From assembly GCA_021816775.1 (NCBI GenBank), contig JAKAXA010000026.1, forward strand, positions 1 to 45,000: DNA of 45,000 nt, given 5' to 3'. The translations under genes and the position numbers were made by a program. Shown here in pieces: positions 1 to 7,860 of this stretch. Every line of letters begins with the position of its first letter. Within the stretch, counting starts at the first letter, position 1. The notes below the pieces were generated by a model. That model ran no database searches, was not told the DNA's origin, and saw nothing but the letters and a program-made list of their open reading frames with translations. Source of the DNA: Pseudomonadota bacterium. Lineage in GTDB: Bacteria > Pseudomonadota > Gammaproteobacteria > Steroidobacterales > Steroidobacteraceae.

Positions 1-98
1 GTTCCGCCTCTCTCCACCTGCCGTCTTGATCCTCGTCATCTGCGTTACCCCGTACGTTCTCGCTACGACGGGCTCATCATCCTCCTCGCGCGAGGCAC

Positions 99-859
99 CT
101 ATCCATGGGCCACGGCCGCACGGTTACGCACATGAGCGAGGAAGGACCACTGGTCCGGCCATGGTTCGAGCGCCTCGTCGAGAAAGACACTGTTCGCATG
201 TTGACGAGCCGTCTTCTGCAACGGAAGAGCGATCAGGTTGCCGAAGCCTCCCTGAGGCATCGTGTCCTGATTCGGAAAAAGCCGGTCGTAGGAGTCCAGA
301 CCCACATGGGGGCGCCACTCCATGGTTTCGGTCAACATGTGCGAGGCAAGTCGACGGGCGAGCGAGGCGGGCAGGGGTTCGTCGAAGAACAGCCACAGAT
401 GAGCGCCGTTTCCGGATCGGGACCGCTCGAGGGCAGCGGGAAGACTCAACCGACGGCAGGCTTCGAGACAGGCTGCTGCGTCCTCACGCCAGCCGCCCTT
501 GTCGAAATCGACGGCCACGAACCAACAGCTATCGTCCGGCAATAGAGGATAGAGCGCGGCGACGAAGGACTTGCCATCGCCGTCCTCACCCGACAGATGT
601 TGGCGGATGACCTCGTCCGTGACCGGCAGAAATCGACGGTGCGGGCACTCGGCGCACGCGATCCGCGGCTTCTCGCAAGCCCATGCGCCCACTCGTTGGC
701 GCAGGCCGGCGCGTAGCCCGCTTTGCCGCTCTTGCGACTCTCGAAGCGGCGTGCATACACATCCTCGCGGCCACGGAACAGCGATCGGAACAGGCGGATC
801 TTTTCCTCGACCGGGGCATGGCGATCGACGTGCGAAGCCCGCTCCGTCGAATCGCTCAC
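99..859 (-). pseudogene. TOTE-type archaeo-eukaryotic primase (AEP), frameshifted
   Basis: The reading frame beginning at 859 encodes the usual start of TOTE conflict-system primases (LFRGREDVYARRFESRK, then GYAPACANEW). It then loses frame: near position 676 the expected Leu-Cys-Glu-Lys reads as ctt-gc-gag-aag, one base short. The rest of the domain continues in another frame: CEKPRIACAECPHRRF, the VDFDKGGW acidic motif, LERSRSGNGAHLWLFF, SYDRLFPNQDTMP and GGFGNLIALPLQ, ending in DQWSFL. A stop at 99-101 closes this frame soon after DQWSFL. Downstream, a third frame shows GASREEDDEPVV, which looks like the linker that normally follows, so I infer a second lesion. Full-length relatives carry helicase and nuclease parts after the primase; here these would lie left of position 1. 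The start overlaps the Pif1 stop by 4 bp (ATGA), so both were one operon. The domain call is secure; whether any product is made is not. Confidence 0.8.
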
Positions 860-3063
860 GTACGCTTCCTGTCGGCTGCTGCGCGGACCAGTGACCAGTG
901 GGCCACAATCATGCGCAGATCGTTGTAATCGAAGTGGTCGCCCGTGCCTCTGCGGATCGCCGTCAGGCTCACGTCCTTGTGCGCCTCCAGGAACATCATG
1001 ACCGCGCTGATCATGTCGGCGGGAAGCACCTCATGGACCTCGATCTCGCCGCTTGCGATCAAGCGAGCGAGATGGCCCTTGATCGTGCCAACGGAGAGAC
1101 TGCGGAGCGCGGCGATCTCCGCGGGCGTCTTGCGCTCGCAATGCAGGCGAAGCGTTTCCCGGAGACTCGTCCCCCTTTCCATTCGTTCCCGACTTGCGGT
1201 GCTGATCGGGAGGGTCTGCGCGCTGCACTCTGTTCCTTGCCGCCTATGGAGGGGAGTGCCGATGTAGAGTCTCCGATTGAGGAGTTCTGCTCCGTACAAT
1301 GCCTCGATCTTGTGCCAGCAGGCTCGCTCGAGGGGCTCCACGTGAGCGAGGTAGCGCTTGAGCTTCTTCTTGCCGCGGAGCGAGCCGATGTGTTCGCGCA
1401 CCGGCGCGAGGATCTCGAGGGCGAGCCGCCCGGTGAAGTATTCGATGGCCTTTCCGCACCGCTCCGCGAGCACGGGGAGTCCGTTCGCTACGCCGCCGGC
1501 TTCTTCGCTCAGGCGGCGCAGCTGGCGTCGGAATTTCTCCGCCGTTTCCTCGATCTGCGCGACCCGCTGCGCAATGCGATCCTGCAACGTGATCGTCGCC
1601 TTTTTGTCCGGGAGGCTCGCCGTGGCGGTGATCCGCTGCCGCCATTCGCCCAGGTGAGCCGACAGTCCCGAGAAGGAGAACAGCTGCTGCAGCAGATGCC
1701 CCGCGTAACCGGCCTTCTCCGTCTCGAGCACGCGCCGTAGCTCGTCGGCGGCGTGATGCGAAGCGCTGAACGCATCGATCCGCGGATCCTCGCGCAGGGC
1801 GGTGGGGGTGATCAGCGAGCGCAGAACCATCCCCTCGAGTGCGCGGCAACGGCTGAGCGCCACGTACACCTGTCCTGCGGCAAACGAGCGTCCAGCATCC
1901 ACGATCACCTTGTCCAAAGTCAGTCCCTGGCTCTTGTGGATGGTGATGGCCCAGGCGAGTCGCAGCGGGTACTGGCTGAAGGTACCGAGGACCTTTCTCT
2001 CGACCTTGCCGGTATCCTCCTCGAGCCCGTAGCCGATGTTCTCCCAGATTTCCTGATGCAGCGTGTAGTCCGCTCCGGAGTCGCGGAACGCGACTGTGAT
2101 CTCGGCCCCACGGATCCGCCTCACGGTGGCGAGCTTGCCGTTGTAGTAGGCGCCTCGGTCGGTGTCGTTGCGGATGAACATGACTTGTGCGCCGACTTTG
2201 ATCTCGAGCACTCGATCGCAGGGATAGAACGCCTCCGGGAACTCGCCGGCGATCCCGGCCGCAAAGACATGCGCTCTGTCGGGGAGCGCAGAGAGTTCCG
2301 ATGCGTTGACGCTGTCGGCCTCGTGGTTGTGGGTGGTCAGCAGGACATAGCCTGGCTCTTGCGGCGTGAAGTGCGGATCGTAACGCTCCCGAAGCAGCCG
2401 CTCATCGTCCGGATCGAGCCGGCGGTGCCGGATGTGCTCGAGGAGCGAGAGAAAGCGCGCATCGCGCTGACGATAGACCGTCTGCAGCTCGATGCGCGCT
2501 GCATCCAGTTTTGGCCACACGAGAGCGTCGAAGAAGTAGGGACTGCGATAGTAGTGCCTCAGGACAGCCCATTCCGCCTCCCTCGCCACCGGCGGCAGCT
2601 GATGGATGTCGCCGATGAAGACCACCTGCACATCGCCGAACGGCTGCGGGACTCCTCGCACTTTGCGCAACGTGAAGTCGATCGCATCGAGGGTATCGCA
2701 GCGCACCATGCTGATCTCGTCGATGATGAGCAGGTCGAGCTCGCGAAGCACTCGAACCTTCTCCGCGCGCAGGCGCAGATTCTCAGTCAGCAGGCGGCGA
2801 TTCGTGGCGATGCCGGGATCCACGGGATCGTCGGACGGCACGCAGCAAGTGAGTGGCAGGCCGAACATGGAATGCAGGGTGACGCCGCCGGCGTTGACGG
2901 CCGCGATGCCGGTAGGCGCCACCACCACGATGTTCTTCTGGGCGCTCTGCACGAGCTTGCGCAACAAGGACGTCTTGCCCGTGCCGGCCCGCCCGGTCAC
3001 GAAGCAATGCTTGCGGGTGTGCAGGGCGAACTGCTCGGCCAGCTCGAATTCGGGGTTACTCAT
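856..3063 (-). CDS. Pif1-family SF1B helicase with C-terminal helix-turn-helix
   Basis: This 735-residue ATPase should unwind DNA 5' to 3'. Motifs seen are Walker A GRAGTGKTSLL (about residues 24-34), PTGIAAVNAGGVTLHSMFG (motif Ia, about 50-68), LLIIDEISMV (Walker B), VFIGDIHQLPPV (motif III), a UvrD_C_2-like end with AITIHKSQGLTLDKV, and VYVALSRC (motif VI). Residues from about 430 to 640 form a helical, charged linker. The last 90 residues (LRETLRLHCERKTPAEIAALRSLS and onward) match the HTH_40 type found at the ends of some RecQ and Pif1 proteins. The stop overlaps the primase start by 4 bp, so the two were translationally coupled. Pif1 proteins usually protect forks or resolve G-quadruplexes. 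Coupling to a TOTE primase suggests a conflict-system role, which is inference. Confidence 0.9.
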   Translation of the reverse strand: MSNPEFELAEQFALHTRKHCFVTGRAGTGKTSLLRKLVQSAQKNIVVVAPTGIAAVNAGGVTLHSMFGLPLTCCVPSDDPVDPGIATNRRLLTENLRLRAEKVRVLRELDLLIIDEISMVRCDTLDAIDFTLRKVRGVPQPFGDVQVVFIGDIHQLPPVAREAEWAVLRHYYRSPYFFDALVWPKLDAARIELQTVYRQRDARFLSLLEHIRHRRLDPDDERLLRERYDPHFTPQEPGYVLLTTHNHEADSVNASELSALPDRAHVFAAGIAGEFPEAFYPCDRVLEIKVGAQVMFIRNDTDRGAYYNGKLATVRRIRGAEITVAFRDSGADYTLHQEIWENIGYGLEEDTGKVERKVLGTFSQYPLRLAWAITIHKSQGLTLDKVIVDAGRSFAAGQVYVALSRCRALEGMVLRSLITPTALREDPRIDAFSASHHAADELRRVLETEKAGYAGHLLQQLFSFSGLSAHLGEWRQRITATASLPDKKATITLQDRIAQRVAQIEETAEKFRRQLRRLSEEAGGVANGLPVLAERCGKAIEYFTGRLALEILAPVREHIGSLRGKKKLKRYLAHVEPLERACWHKIEALYGAELLNRRLYIGTPLHRRQGTECSAQTLPISTASRERMERGTSLRETLRLHCERKTPAEIAALRSLSVGTIKGHLARLIASGEIEVHEVLPADMISAVMMFLEAHKDVSLTAIRRGTGDHFDYNDLRMIVAHWSLVRAAADRKRT

Positions 3064-3223
3064 GGCGATTCCGTGATCGGGCGCGCTGGGGGGGCGTCGC
3101 GATCGGCATCCCCGATTCCGGTCGGCGCCCCGCCCGTGGGGGGGATTTTACCGCCCTTCTGCCATCAGACCGGCCAAGTAGGTACCATGAGCGCTCCTGC
3201 GGACTTAAGAGGCGCGCTTCGCA

Positions 3224-5809
3224 ATGGCGGGTAACCTGGATTCGCATGCACTACGCCGGCGGCGCGCCCACCAGGCTGTGGAAGGTCCGAAGCTCTCGCA
3301 TCTGCGTCGCCCAAGCGGCATGGCGGTCGACGAATGGCAGCGGGGTCTGCGGCGCCAGTTCGGCCGCGTGCAGGCGTTCAAGTGGAAGAACCTCGGCGCC
3401 GAGCCGATCTTTTCCGAGTTCGCGGTGGAGAATCCCCAGAGCGGCAGCCGCTACCGGGTGGCCATCCGCGGCCTCGGGCCCGGGGAGAACTTCTGCTCCT
3501 GTCCGGACTTCTCCACGAACGATCTCGGAACCTGCAAGCACATCGAGTTCGTGCTCGCTCGACTCGAGCGCAAGCGGGGTGGTCGGCGGTCGCTGGCGCA
3601 GGGGTTCAAGCCCCGCTACAGCGAGGTCTACCTGCAGTATGGCGCGGGGCGGCACGTGCGGTTTCGTGCGGGCCTGGAGTGTCCGCCGCCGCTGGCGCGG
3701 CGCGCGGCGCGTCTTTTCCGTGGTCCTCCCGCCGGAGTGCTGCCTACAGCCGAGGTCAGCGCGCTCCAGAGCTTCCTCGCGCAGGCCCAGCGTTGTGAGC
3801 ACGAGGTGCGCTGCTACGAGGATGTGCTCGGCTTCGTCGCGCAGATCCGCGACGCCGAGGAGCGGCGAAAGATCATCGACAGCGCCTATTCCGAGGGTGG
3901 CGCGAGTCCCGCTCTGCGCAAGCTGCTGAAGGCCGAGCTTTATCCCTACCAGGCCGACGGTGCGCTGTTCGCCGTCCGTGCAGGGCGCTGCTTGATCGGC
4001 GACGAGATGGGTCTCGGCAAGACCATTCAGGCGATCGCAGCGGCGGAGCTTTTCGCGCGGCATTTCGGCGCGGAGCGAGTGCTCGTCGTCTGTCCGACCT
4101 CGCTCAAGCACCAGTGGCAGCGCGAGATCGCCCGCTTCACTGGCCGGCCGAGCCAGGTGATCAGCGGTCTGCGCGCTGCGCGGGAGGCGCAATACGCACA
4201 GCAGTTCTTTTGCAAGATTACCAACTACGATGTCCTGTCGAAGGATCTCGATCTCATCGGACGCTGGTCGCCGGATGTGCTCATCGTCGATGAAGCTCAG
4301 CGCGTCAAGAATTGGAACACGGTCGCCGCGCGTGCCTTGAAGCGCATTGAAACGCCCTACGCCATCGTGCTGACCGGTACGCCGCTCGAGAATCGGCTGG
4401 AGGAACTCGTTTCCATCGTGCAGTTCGTGGATCGCTATCGCCTGGGCCCCACCTGGCGGCTGCGTCACGAGCACCAGACCGTGGATGAGGCCGGCCGCGT
4501 CATCGGCTACCGAGGACTCGATCGCATTGGCAAGACATTGGAACCCGTCCTGCTTCGCCGTCGCAAGGCCGAGGTGCTCTCGCAGCTGCCGCCACGGATG
4601 GACAAGACCCTTTTTGTGGCGATGACCGAAGAGCAGATGCGTCACCATGAGGAGAATGCGGAAATTGTCGATCGCATCGTGAGCCGCTGGCGCAAGACCG
4701 GATTTCTGTCGGACGCCGACCAGCGTCGCCTCACCTGCGCGCTGCAGAACATGAGGATGTCCTGCAACAGTACGTATCTGCTCGACAAGCGTACCGATCA
4801 CGGCGCGAAGGCCGACGAGCTCGTCACGATTCTCGAGGAGCTCTTCGAGCGTCCCGAGGCCAAGGCCGTGATTTTCAGCTCCTGGATTGCCACCCACGAG
4901 CTCATCATCCGCCGACTGAAGAGAAAGCGCTGGGGGCACGTGCTCTTCCACGGCAGCGTGCCGGGCACGCAGCGGGGTGCTCTGGTCGACCGCTTCCGCG
5001 AGGATCCGGGCTGCCGGGTGTTCCTGTCGACGGATGCCGGCGGCGTGGGCCTGAATCTCCAGGATGCCGCTTCCACGATCATCAACATGGATCTGCCGTG
5101 GAATCCCGCCGTGCTCGAGCAGCGCATCGGCCGGGTGCACCGCTTGGGGCAATCGCACGGTGTCAACGTCGTCAACTTCGTGGCCGAGGGGACGATCGAG
5201 CAGCGGATGCTGTCGCTCCTCGCCTTCAAGAAATCGCTCTTTGCCGGAGTCCTGGACGGCGGCGACAGCGAAGTCTTCCTTGGCGGGACGCGGCTTTCGA
5301 AGTTCATGGAAAGCGTGGAGGCTGTTGCCCGGACCGCCAATGCCGAAGCTCCGCCGGCACCGGTACCCGAGGCGAGCTCCGGGCGGCGTAGGACCCAATT
5401 CGGCAGCACCGCGGAATCCGGCGCTGACGCTGCCGTCTCGAGATTCTCTAATACGCCGGTTGCGGCAGCCGAGCGACAACTCGCCGCGGCAACTCGGGAC
5501 ACGGGGGCTCCCGCCAGGTCATCGGCCCCGGAACCCCAGACCGGGACGTCAGGGCCAGGGGGACCGTCGGAGCCGGCGCAGAACCCGTGGGCGCCATTGC
5601 TCCAAGCCGGCCTTGAGCTCGCCAAAGTGCTGTCGGCGGCCTCGAATGGGAGCACCGCCGCAGCGCCGGCGTCGAACGCAATGCCATCATGGGTCGAGAA
5701 AGATGCGCGGACAGGGCGCGAGTACCTCAGGCTTCCCCTGCCGGACCCGGAAGCGGTGCAAGCACTCGCGACGGCTCTCTCGAAGCTCATGGAAAGCATT
5801 GCGAGATGA
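3224..5809 (+). CDS. SWIM zinc-finger SNF2-family ATPase
   Basis: This 861-residue protein is a DNA translocase of the Swi2/Snf2 type. A SWIM zinc finger (CSCPDFSTNDLGTCKH, about residues 91-107) precedes the helicase core. The core shows Walker A GDEMGLGKTIQAIA (about 258-271), DEAQ as motif II (about 356), TGTPLENRLEELVS as motif III, and in the second lobe DAGGVGLNLQDA and QRIGRVHRLGQ. From about 700 to 790 the chain is low-complexity and rich in Ala, Pro and Ser. A short conserved-looking tail follows (WVEKDARTGREYLRLPLP). It is transcribed divergently from the Pif1 gene across a 160-bp spacer holding two G7 runs. An in-frame ATG at 3320 is an alternative start; neither has a convincing ribosome site. 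Stand-alone SWIM-SNF2 proteins occur in bacterial defence islands, but its role here is unknown. Confidence 0.9.
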   Translation: MAGNLDSHALRRRRAHQAVEGPKLSHLRRPSGMAVDEWQRGLRRQFGRVQAFKWKNLGAEPIFSEFAVENPQSGSRYRVAIRGLGPGENFCSCPDFSTNDLGTCKHIEFVLARLERKRGGRRSLAQGFKPRYSEVYLQYGAGRHVRFRAGLECPPPLARRAARLFRGPPAGVLPTAEVSALQSFLAQAQRCEHEVRCYEDVLGFVAQIRDAEERRKIIDSAYSEGGASPALRKLLKAELYPYQADGALFAVRAGRCLIGDEMGLGKTIQAIAAAELFARHFGAERVLVVCPTSLKHQWQREIARFTGRPSQVISGLRAAREAQYAQQFFCKITNYDVLSKDLDLIGRWSPDVLIVDEAQRVKNWNTVAARALKRIETPYAIVLTGTPLENRLEELVSIVQFVDRYRLGPTWRLRHEHQTVDEAGRVIGYRGLDRIGKTLEPVLLRRRKAEVLSQLPPRMDKTLFVAMTEEQMRHHEENAEIVDRIVSRWRKTGFLSDADQRRLTCALQNMRMSCNSTYLLDKRTDHGAKADELVTILEELFERPEAKAVIFSSWIATHELIIRRLKRKRWGHVLFHGSVPGTQRGALVDRFREDPGCRVFLSTDAGGVGLNLQDAASTIINMDLPWNPAVLEQRIGRVHRLGQSHGVNVVNFVAEGTIEQRMLSLLAFKKSLFAGVLDGGDSEVFLGGTRLSKFMESVEAVARTANAEAPPAPVPEASSGRRRTQFGSTAESGADAAVSRFSNTPVAAAERQLAAATRDTGAPARSSAPEPQTGTSGPGGPSEPAQNPWAPLLQAGLELAKVLSAASNGSTAAAPASNAMPSWVEKDARTGREYLRLPLPDPEAVQALATALSKLMESIAR

Positions 5810-5885
5810 ACTCGGGTGTGAGGCCGCTGGTGAGAGTCCACCGGCCTACTCAGACAGGCATCGGACACTCGCCGCTTCGCCGCGG

Positions 5886-6521
5886 CTACCGCAACCCGTA
5901 CGAGAGTCGTAAGGCGATTCGTTGGAGCACATCGACCAGCATGTCGTCGTTGAGGGCGCGGTGAAATTGCGGTTCCTCGGGCAACGCTCCCTGCGCGCGC
6001 TCGTTGAGCACGATCGCGGGGGCGTGCCCGTTCATCGATGAGCCGTATCGGAAGCCTTGAACATCTGGATAGGCTTCGTACAACTGTCGTGCCCAGGCGC
6101 GTGCACGGGAGCGCGGCCCGGAATGAATTGCCGTGGAAGCGCCTATCCTTGTGGCGAAACCGCCGCGCAGGTCAAGCAAGGTGACCGGCGCGTGCAGGGC
6201 AAAGACGGCGAGGGCAGGCGCGTTGCGGATCCGGTCAATCCGACGGGTCGCCTGGTAGACTTCCGCGGCGCAGGTGTCCACCTCGGGCGCGCAGTACAGC
6301 ACGGCTCGGTCTTGCTCCGTCGGCTCATCGCTTGAGTTTGGTAGATGATGGTCCCAGCGCGCCGCGGTGGGTCCGACGTGACGGAATCGGTTCCAGTGGG
6401 AAGGATACGGCCCGGCGGAGAAGTAGATGCGCGCCAAGGGCGTGCCGGCGGGCAGATCGAGGGTCTCGGCCGCAATCTGGCGTAGCGCCTCGACGCCGGG
6501 TGGCTCCGGGAACTTGCTCAC
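5886..6521 (-). CDS. RES-domain toxin
   Basis: This 211-residue protein matches the RES family of type II toxins, which break down NAD+ in the cell. The three family residues can be placed: Arg31 (LARIYF), Glu87 (CAAEVYQ) and Ser161/162 (GFRYGSSMNG). Between them is the usual sequence VLYCAPEVDTCAAEVY, and a late IVLNERA segment fits the fold. It lies 5 bp after the stop of the upstream antitoxin gene on the same strand, giving the standard antitoxin-toxin order. The frame is intact. The enzyme activity is known for the family; for this protein it is inferred. Confidence 0.87.
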   Translation of the reverse strand: MSKFPEPPGVEALRQIAAETLDLPAGTPLARIYFSAGPYPSHWNRFRHVGPTAARWDHHLPNSSDEPTEQDRAVLYCAPEVDTCAAEVYQATRRIDRIRNAPALAVFALHAPVTLLDLRGGFATRIGASTAIHSGPRSRARAWARQLYEAYPDVQGFRYGSSMNGHAPAIVLNERAQGALPEEPQFHRALNDDMLVDVLQRIALRLSYGLR

Positions 6522-6526
6522 CAGAG

Positions 6527-7168
6527 TCAGGCCCGCGACAGGTCACGGGCGAGCCTCGCCACGGTCTCGATCGCCCGGCCGGACAGCAGCCATTCGCGAG
6601 GGCTCAGAGGAGACGCATCGCTGTCGGACTGCAGTTCCGGATCGGGTAGCAGGAACCAATCGACCACATCCAATGGGAAAAGATCCGAGGGGAGCGCTTT
6701 CAGGACTTTGGCGAGACCCGGAATGACGAGACGGCGTTCGAACTGAAAACGCGGCAGGCGCCAGCTTCCCTCGTATTCCAGGCCAAAGAGGGACCGCTCC
6801 CGCAGCCTCTGGCGCACTCGGCTCACGTCCACACGCAAGAGCTTGGCGGCCTCAGCCGCCGACAGGCTTTCCTCGAGCAGCGCCATGTACTGCGCTTGGC
6901 TGCGTATGAGTGGATCGTTATCGGCGCCGACGACGACATGATCCTTGAAGGCGCCGACGCTACGCAAAGCGTCAAGCTCGGCAGTCGCGAGCTCCGCAGC
7001 GTGGTGGCGTCCGGGAGGGGGAGTGGTGGCCGTGGTCAGAGGCCGATTGCGCGCCAGCGCAAGCTTCGCAGCCGCGTACCACTTGGCCAGCGAACGCTTC
7101 TCCGCCGCGCTGCCGCTCGGCAGATCATCCAGGGCATCCGACGAGAGAGCTGCGGAATGCTCAGTCAT
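6527..7168 (-). CDS. Antitoxin paired with RES toxin, HTH DNA-binding
   Basis: This 213-residue protein starts at the ATG at 7168, where GGAGAGGAG lies a few bases upstream. The longer open frame extends upstream only because it reads the antisense of a tRNA fragment (the familiar GLEPPT artefact), so that extension is rejected. The middle part (SAAEAAKLLRVDVSRVRQRLRE) is an excisionase/MerR-like helix-turn-helix. The C-terminal part (PSDLFPLDVVDWFLLPDPEL, then SPREWLLSGRAIETV) resembles the toxin-binding domain of antitoxins found next to RES toxins. It probably neutralises the RES protein and represses its own promoter through the palindrome just upstream. Confidence 0.75.
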   Translation of the reverse strand: MTEHSAALSSDALDDLPSGSAAEKRSLAKWYAAAKLALARNRPLTTATTPPPGRHHAAELATAELDALRSVGAFKDHVVVGADNDPLIRSQAQYMALLEESLSAAEAAKLLRVDVSRVRQRLRERSLFGLEYEGSWRLPRFQFERRLVIPGLAKVLKALPSDLFPLDVVDWFLLPDPELQSDSDASPLSPREWLLSGRAIETVARLARDLSRA

Positions 7169-7188
7169 ATGCTCCTCTCCATGCCAAT

Positions 7189-7224
7189 CCGAGAATTCTC
7201 GGTAATATATTAGCAGGAGAATTC
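7189..7224 (-). promoter_or_regulatory. Antitoxin promoter with palindromic operator
   Basis: A perfect 14-bp palindrome CCGAGAATTCTCGG lies at 7189-7202 and its half-site GAGAATTC recurs at 7217-7224. Between them is the AT-rich TAATATATTA, the likely -10 region. The arrangement, about 20 bp before the antitoxin start, fits autorepression by the antitoxin. The binding is inferred. Confidence 0.55.
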
Positions 7225-7262
7225 GGGAGGTGAAATCAAGTTGTGCCCAATGCGCACGTCCC

Positions 7263-7516
7263 TGTGCCGGGAATGTGCCGAGCCCAGATTGGGTGTGCCG
7301 TAATTGTGCCGTGGTGGGCCTGGGGACGGAGCTGGCAAGCGCTGCAAGTGCTTGAAATATAAGCCAACAGCACTCCAGATCGGTGCTTTGTAAATCGTTG
7401 GTCGGGGGTTCAAGTCCCTCAGCCGGCACCAATTTTCCTCATTCAGTTCAACAGACTGGGCACGCTCTGCGCTGGCGACCATCGGATATCCGCCCGACTG
7501 TACAGTGATTGTGCCG
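7263..7516 (+). repeat. TGTGCCG direct repeats around the attachment site
   Basis: Perfect TGTGCCG copies start at 7263, 7274, 7294, 7305 and 7510, with a near copy (TGTGCCC) at 7242. The first four form two pairs, each with 11-bp spacing (one helical turn). Four copies lie left and one right of the tRNA fragment. This pattern resembles arm-type integrase or excisionase binding sites, but they could equally serve a repressor. None of this is tested. Confidence 0.5.
7387..7431 (+). other. 3' fragment of tRNA-Thr(TGU), probable att site
   Basis: From the anticodon loop TTTGTAA (anticodon TGT) onward, the sequence folds as the 3' half of a tRNA. It has variable loop TGGTC, T arm GGGGG-TTCAAGT-CCCTC, acceptor strand AGCCGGC, discriminator A and CCA. 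The bases 5' of the loop (GGTGC) do not pair with the 3' anticodon stem (ATCGT) and no D arm or 5' acceptor is present, so it is not a working tRNA. A break at the anticodon loop is where many tyrosine integrases cross over. I read it as an att copy; the intact tRNA-Thr should lie at the other end of the island. Confidence 0.8.
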
Positions 7517-7860
7517 TGGATTTCGAGATTGCCGGCGGAGGCGGCGAGTTGGTCGGCGGCCAGGAGCGCGTAACGCCGCACCATGCGCTCGCTCTCTCAA
7601 CCCGTGAGCTCCCGGCAAGGCGAAAAGCGGAGTCTCAGCCTGCACCTGCCACGACGCCCAGGTGTCTCTGAGGTCGTGCCATTTGAAGCGCGCAATCCCT
7701 ACACGCTTGAGCGCCTTGCACCACGCCTTGGTCGAGAGCTGCGCAACCGGCGCACCTTCGTAGGTGAAGACGCGCTCGGCGTGCTCTCCCATTTGTCGTC
7801 CGACCACCTCGATCGCTGCCCCATTCAGCGGCGTCGCGATGGCCTTCCCGAAGACCGAGT
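7450..7860 (-). pseudogene. Tyrosine integrase, C-terminal remnant
   Basis: The frame from about 7860 down reads KAIATPLNGAAIEVVGRQMG, VFTYEGAPVAQLSTKAW, then FKWHDLRDTWASWQVQ, which is the HxLR box of phage-type integrases. After PLFAL an extra base shifts the frame. The continuation in the new frame is ELTG, then TGA where Trp is normal, then ESERMVRRYALLAADQLAA, which carries the catalytic Tyr. The frameshift and the nonsense change together make this a pseudogene. The N-terminal half is missing: at about 7850 the sequence passes into the tail of an unrelated gene on the plus strand. Its catalytic end faces the tRNA-Thr fragment, as expected for an integrase next to its att site. Confidence 0.85.

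Noticed and set aside
1753-3234. 493-codon plus-strand frame opposite the Pif1 gene
   Set aside because: It is a shadow of the Pif1 coding strand in GC-rich DNA and has no family motifs.
3251-5479. 742-codon minus-strand frame opposite the SNF2 gene
   Set aside because: Its residues are the antisense of helicase motifs. The plus strand shows all SNF2 motifs.
7169-7432. N-terminal extension of the RES antitoxin up to 7432
   Set aside because: It reads the antisense of a tRNA fragment (GLEPPT...), a common artefact, while ATG 7168 has a good ribosome site.
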